Shown: piece by piece, positions 59,525-64,000 of the stretch
Position numbering within the stretch: position 1 is the first letter of the stretch
How the letters are laid out: each line of letters begins with the position of its first letter
Assembly (NCBI GenBank): GCA_030674185.1
Contig: JAPXFY010000022.1
Location: 46,686,398-46,750,397, forward strand
Length of the DNA stretch: 64,000 bases
Source of the DNA: Monoplex corrugatus
Lineage: Eukaryota > Mollusca > Gastropoda > Littorinimorpha > Ranellidae
Direction: 5' to 3'
The notes under the pieces: model-generated
What the model was told of the DNA's origin: nothing
Databases searched by the model: none
Seen by the model: the letters and a program-made list of their open reading frames with translations, nothing else
Made by a program: the position numbers and the translations under genes

Positions 59525-59615
59525 CAGTGATGTACTTGCAGCAACAAGGATAGATTCGTATGGAGAGCATGACTGCCAATGCCATGCGGCAGGGCACATG
59601 ATGATGATGATATTA
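59525..59615 (+). repeat. Dispersed repeat ending (atg)n, second copy
   Basis: 'agattcgtatggagagcatg', 'actgccaatgccatgcggca' and 'gggcacatgatgatgatgat', matching 41885-41995. Confidence 0.5.
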
Positions 59616-60031
59616 AGATGTAGCACAAACCTACGAGTGGACGCCGTGGATGTCCACAAATCTTACAATACAGAAGACAGATGTACAATTGAGGTGATGT
59701 TCGACAAGCAGAGATCACTTAAGACAGAAGATTCAATTCCTCAACAGTGTTAAAAACACAACTGTTGCTTTCCAGGAGACTTACTCATAGGTTGTAAAAC
59801 AAAACACAAGTCATTCATAATCATATCACTTTTTTCGATAAGAACTGTCACAAACAGCATGTGTGATCCGTTCCGACAAAATCAACAGTATACCACAAAG
59901 ACCATGTTGTACCAGACATCCAGAAACATAATCAGGACTCAGACATGAAATTTGGCATTTTTGAGTACTAGATCCACAGCTGTCTGTTATATCATTTCTC
60001 TATGTATTTTTTGTGAAAAGAGTAAATTCTG

Positions 60032-60211
60032 ACCCTTTGACTCCACCAACTTCAAAAACTTAACCCTTTGACTTCCTCACCCTATCAACAAACTTCCTGC
60101 TTCCTCCAGGAAGCTGATGGATAGGGTGAGGGAATGACAGATTCAGTTTTTGCTTTGCTAGCATGGTTAGCAATGCACCATGCTGGTGAACAGGGTGTGT
60201 GAGTCAAAGAG
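60032..60211. mobile_element. TTAA fold-back MITE, diverged ends
   Basis: Both TTAA sites have mutated, but the inner stem 'aaacttcctgcttcctccag' and right arm 'gctagcatggttagcaatgc' are clear. Confidence 0.75.
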
Positions 60212-60495
60212 TGAATGTTATTGGAGACCATTTTAGTGCTTACTCTGCTTTTCTAAATGCCTTCAATCACACAATTTTGAAAGCTAAAAAAAAACAACAA
60301 CAAAGAACGCTGCGGATTTTGTTGCATGAAAATTGCATATTACATTGTAATTCATCTATTTATGAAGAATTTTGTAAGTTTTGTTATTAGACCTGTTGTT
60401 TACAACCTTAACAACTGTGTGATCAGAATCTTTGAAGTCAAGTCTATTTCTTAAATATGACTGACAGTATTTACAGATTTTCCATCACGTGGTTT

Positions 60496-60695
60496 CCATC
60501 AATTTTCACAGGACAGAAATCAAAATGGAGTCATAAAGAAGGATTGGTACTTCTTTTTTTTTCCAGCACATAACACTGAAAAAGTGCAAAATCCATCAAT
60601 TTTCACAGGACAGAAATGGAACTGGTGTCACTATACATGTAGGATTGGTACTTCTTTTTTTTTTTCTAGCACATAAAATCGAAGATATGCAAAAT
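60496..60695. repeat. ~105-bp direct duplication
   Basis: 'ccatcaattttcacaggaca' to 'ttccagcacataa' occurs twice in tandem with moderate divergence. Confidence 0.85.
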
Positions 60696-60918
60696 GCAAC
60701 TTAACACTGATTTTGTGAAAACGGGCACACTGTTGTCTCTTCATAAACACACAAGTTTAAAAAGTCCACTAAAAATAGAGTAAAATGAAGGTGGGAGGAC
60801 TTGGAAGAGGGGTTCCCACTGTATTTGCCCCATGCGGATGATAATTCAGCAGATAAATCACACAAAGACAGGGATTATGATCTCTGCACAATCATATATC
60901 AGTAAAGGATCTGATTAA

Positions 60919-61106
60919 CCCTTTGACTCCTGCACCCTATCTACCAAGCTGTGATAGGAGGAGTCAAAGGGTTAAGTCTTTGCTTCGTTAGCATGGTTAG
61001 CAATGCAGGATGCTGGACAGGGTGGGGAGTCAAAGGGTTAAGTTTTTGCTTTGTTAGCACAGTTAGCAATGCAGGATGCTGTGGACAGGGTGTGGGAGTC
61101 AAAGGG
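60919..61106. mobile_element. TTAA fold-back MITE with duplicated right arm
   Basis: The right arm ('ttagcatggttagcaatgca' to 'gagtcaaagggttaa') occurs twice in tandem, at about 60961-61041 and 61042-61110. The left inner stem is reduced. Confidence 0.85.
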
Positions 61107-61809
61107 TTAAGTGCATGACTACTGATGACTTACTGCTAAGGGCATAGCTCTATATGATTCACCAGGAACGTAGCTGCATTCATATTCCCACATCTGGGTC
61201 TTTTTGATTACAATCACTTATCTACAACTCCGACATTTGCACACACTACAAAAGAGAGAACAAACGTTAAAAATACCTATTTAAAAAATACCAGTAAAAT
61301 TGAATAAAAATATAAAAAAAACTAAGCTAAATCAGAGAAAGACAGAAACTGATAAAAGACTGATAAAAGACATGAATAAAAAAAAATCATACCACTGATC
61401 TGAGTCAGAAGTCACACACAGGCCTGAGATGATGAAGATCTGAACTAAGCTCCAACAATGAACACCACGAAGGGTGATTCAAGTAAACATGTTTTTTTCA
61501 TAACCACATCACATTTCAATGGAAACAGTCCAGGAGAAATTCCCCTGGCCACATGAAATCCACTTTACACCATGATTTTTTCTGGAGCTTACACATGATG
61601 ACTACACTACATATACACAAGTTACAGCATGCACATGACCACACATACACACTTCGCAAGAATACTTTCTTTTCTTTTATTGTTAAAGCCCAGCCGACTA
61701 CACAGAGCCATATCAGGGCTATAACCGCTTCAAAACACACAAAACTTCAACAGGAAAAAAAAGAAAAGAAAATTAAGTACACATATCAATGCATTCGCGC
61801 ACATAACTT

Positions 61810-61923
61810 AAGGAATACTTACATACACACATACATACACACACACATGCATGCACACACACACACACGCACGCACGCACACACACACACACACATGCAG
61901 AATCAAGCACATGTCCAGTCAAG

Positions 61924-61961
<38 letters not shown>

Positions 61962-62125
61962 CATACATGCACAAAATGCACACACACCACACACCTCTCT
62001 CACACACAGAGATGTCCACATGCATGCACACACGCACCTCACGTCCATGTATTTCATACGAACAAATGAGAAAATGCATATACAGACACCGCTCATTCTC
62101 TCACACACACACACACAAGCACATA
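61810..62125. repeat. (CA)n-rich region
   Basis: Alternating CA, CATG and ACGC repeats broken by short unique pieces. Frames here are artefacts. Confidence 0.92.
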
Positions 62126-62448
62126 CGTGTGCACATATACACAACAATGGATTTCCTACAAACAATGATCTTTACAACCCAACAGCAAATTGTTCACTAA
62201 CAACACATGAACAAAGTCTGACACGAATATCACAGTCTTTGAGTGTAGTATGGTCCCTTACTTGTGTGGGAAAGCAAGCCTGTTTCGACACTTCCTTGTT
62301 CCCATGTATCCATGTCTCCATCAAAGTTCTCACAATAAAGAATTTTAAAAGTACGAAAACTAAACCCCTGTGATATTATTCACCTAAAACTATGGCAAAA
62401 CAAATCTGCTGTTGTCAAACAGTTAATGGACAAACCTAAATGCTTTAA

Positions 62449-62587
62449 CTCTTTTGACTCCCACACCCTGTCCACCAGCATTCTGCATTGTCAACCATGC
62501 CAGCAAAGCAAAAACTTAACCCATAGGATGAATAAGTCAAAGGGTTAGGTTTCTGCAGTTGGTGGATAGGGCTTGAGAGTCAAAGGG
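62449..62587. mobile_element. TTAA fold-back MITE, shortened
   Basis: Left outer arm complete, inner hairpin deleted to 'cccataggatgaataagtc', right arm reduced to 'gttggtggatagggcttgag'. Confidence 0.82.
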
Positions 62588-63173
62588 TTAATGATCTCAC
62601 TTCTTATTCAGCCAGGACCAGGGAAAAAAAATGATCTGACTGTTATAAAACAAAGAGCTAAAACCAGAATTGCATTCGTTTTAATGGTCTTTTACTACAT
62701 GCGTTTTTGTTGTTGTTGTTTTTTGTCAAAGACGTTTTTTTCATTTTATTCTCAATATAAAAATGTTGCCCTACATGACATTGACAGTGATATAACAGGC
62801 AGTATGTAATTCTGAATTTGTTCACAGTTCATGTATCTCTCTCTCTATATATACATATAAAGTAAAACAGTCTTAATGTCAATTCCTTTACAGTAAACAC
62901 ACAATCTATACCATGCACCATCTAGAGACATGCTCCAATCTGAAAATTTCAACACAATTCTGTAGCGAATCTTGACAATTCTATACATCACACACAAAGT
63001 CAGCATGAGCACTGTATCAAAAATGGCTGCTTTCCCACATCACAACAGGCGGCAAGAATGAAGCGTCATCATCATCATCATCATCAAGTCTGGAAACGGC
63101 AGAGGAACGCCAGCAGTCATAGCCAGTGGTGATGTGAGAAGGGTGGTGGTTGTGGTGTGGTGGTGGTGATGGA

Positions 63174-63252
63174 CTACTCGGCAGTCAAGCTGGATTTCCT
63201 CTGTACTGGGCTCTGTGAGGGCGAGGGACCATCCCCAAACAAACGACTGAAA
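63174..63252 (-). CDS. Candidate last coding exon of an unrecognised gene
   Basis: A pyrimidine-rich acceptor 'tttttctttttctcag' is followed by one base and then FSRLFGDGPSPSQSP, VQRKSSLTAE and TAG at 63174-63176. The serine/proline-rich tail ending on a stop, together with the strong acceptor, suggests the 3' end of a gene lying mostly beyond the window on the minus strand. I do not recognise the protein. The sequence below 63174 would be its 3' UTR. Confidence 0.4.
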
Positions 63253-63611
63253 CTGAGAAAAAGAAAAATTGTGTTAGTCATAGTCTGACACACAACCATA
63301 TAGTCCTTTTCCTTGCTTGAAATCCTTTTTTCCTGTTTGAAACTACACGATCTGTATATGCATGTAGCCCACTTATTTACCTTGCATACATAATCATACA
63401 TGCCGTAAATAAAATAATTTTCATATATCATTTGTATTCTAATGATGTCAATATTCTTATTCTAAATCATAACGGGCATGTCTAGAACTTTCATTTCATT
63501 TATTCATAATACTTTGTATTCATTCATATTTTGTTGGTGGTAAGTCTGTAAATCTTTTTTTTTTTTTTTCTTCTTCATTCTGTTTCAGGCTCCTATTGTG
63601 TGACTCCTCTG

Positions 63612-64000
63612 AACTTCATACAACTCACAAACAGTGAAACCCATTCTGTGAACTTCATACAGCTCACAAACAGTAAAACCTATCATGTAAATTTCATACA
63701 ACTCACAAACAACAAAACCCATCCTGTGAACTTCATACAACTCACAAACAGTAAAACCCATCCTGTGAACTTCATAAAACTCACAAACAACAAAACCCAT
63801 CCTGTGAACTTCATACAACTCACAAACAGTAAAACCCATCCTGTGAACTTCATACAACTCACGAACAGTAAAACCCATCCTGTGAACTCCATACAACTCA
63901 CAAACAACAAAACCCATCCTGTGAACTCATACAACTCACAAACAGTAAAACCCATCCTGTGAACTTCATACAACTCACAAACAACAAAACCCATCCTGTG
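63612..64000. repeat. 39-bp tandem repeat running off the window
   Basis: About ten units of 'gaacttcatacaactcacaa' plus 'acagtaaaacccatcctgt', alternating 'acagta' and 'acaaca' variants. The array continues beyond 64000. Confidence 0.95.

Noticed and set aside
61553..62200. 215-codon His/Thr-rich frame
   Set aside because: Mostly (CA)n/(CATG)n repeat translation.
63585..63994. Repeat proteins of about 110 residues on both strands
   Set aside because: Translations of the 39-bp tandem repeat; no flanking gene structure.

Overview
The window looks like nuclear DNA from an animal, most probably a gastropod mollusc. It has an intron-rich gene with GT-AG splice sites and no operon-like packing. 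Long (CA)n/(TG)n tracts are common. The non-LTR elements end in a 'gcgctatataaat...aattattatt' tail, and the tRNA-headed SINEs end in 'tcttgagaaactgaaactgaaac', which I recall from caenogastropod genomes. The phylum call is inference; no taxonomic marker gene is present.

The one well-supported gene is KMT5A (SET8/PR-Set7, the histone H4 lysine-20 monomethyltransferase) on the minus strand. Six coding-bearing exons run from 35,338 down to 19,261. All splice phases agree and together they give a 294-residue protein with a complete SET domain. A possible promoter and 5' non-coding exon with an inverted CCAAT box lies near 43.15-43.26 kb. The exon coding for the middle of the SET domain is followed by a tandem array (25.94-26.66 kb). 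Each unit carries the last ~47 bp of that exon plus its 5' splice site.

Two related plus-strand terminal exons (9,339-9,551 and 24,245-24,412) code for the same unnamed small domain and probably belong to two paralogous or transposon-derived genes. A plausible last exon of an unrecognised minus-strand gene sits at 63,174-63,252.

The rest is accessory DNA. The dominant repeat is a TTAA-flanked fold-back MITE (ends CCCTTTGACTCC...) present about 22 times. Other TTAA elements are a decayed piggyBac element (35,901-37,619), a 236-bp element (28,203-28,438) and a 766-bp element (40,634-41,399). There are mariner-like and Tigger-like elements at 1.2, 21.5 and 45.1 kb. Non-LTR retrotransposon pieces of at least three kinds occur, some nested: L2/CR1-like at 28.6, 36.6, 45.7, 50.0-51.6 and 54.5 kb, and endonuclease-RT C-termini at 32.5, 44.4, 49.9/51.6 and 55.3 kb. 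Many SINEs and minisatellites fill the remainder. Stretches not listed hold intron or intergenic sequence in which I see no gene.

Layout: 0-8 kb repeats and MITEs; 8.3-9.6 kb small-domain gene A; 10-19 kb repeats downstream of KMT5A; 19.2-35.4 kb KMT5A body, with small-domain gene B inside its last intron on the opposite strand; 35.9-41.4 kb TTAA elements; 43.2 kb candidate promoter; 44-63 kb retroelements, MITEs and minisatellites; 63.2 kb candidate 3' end of the next gene.
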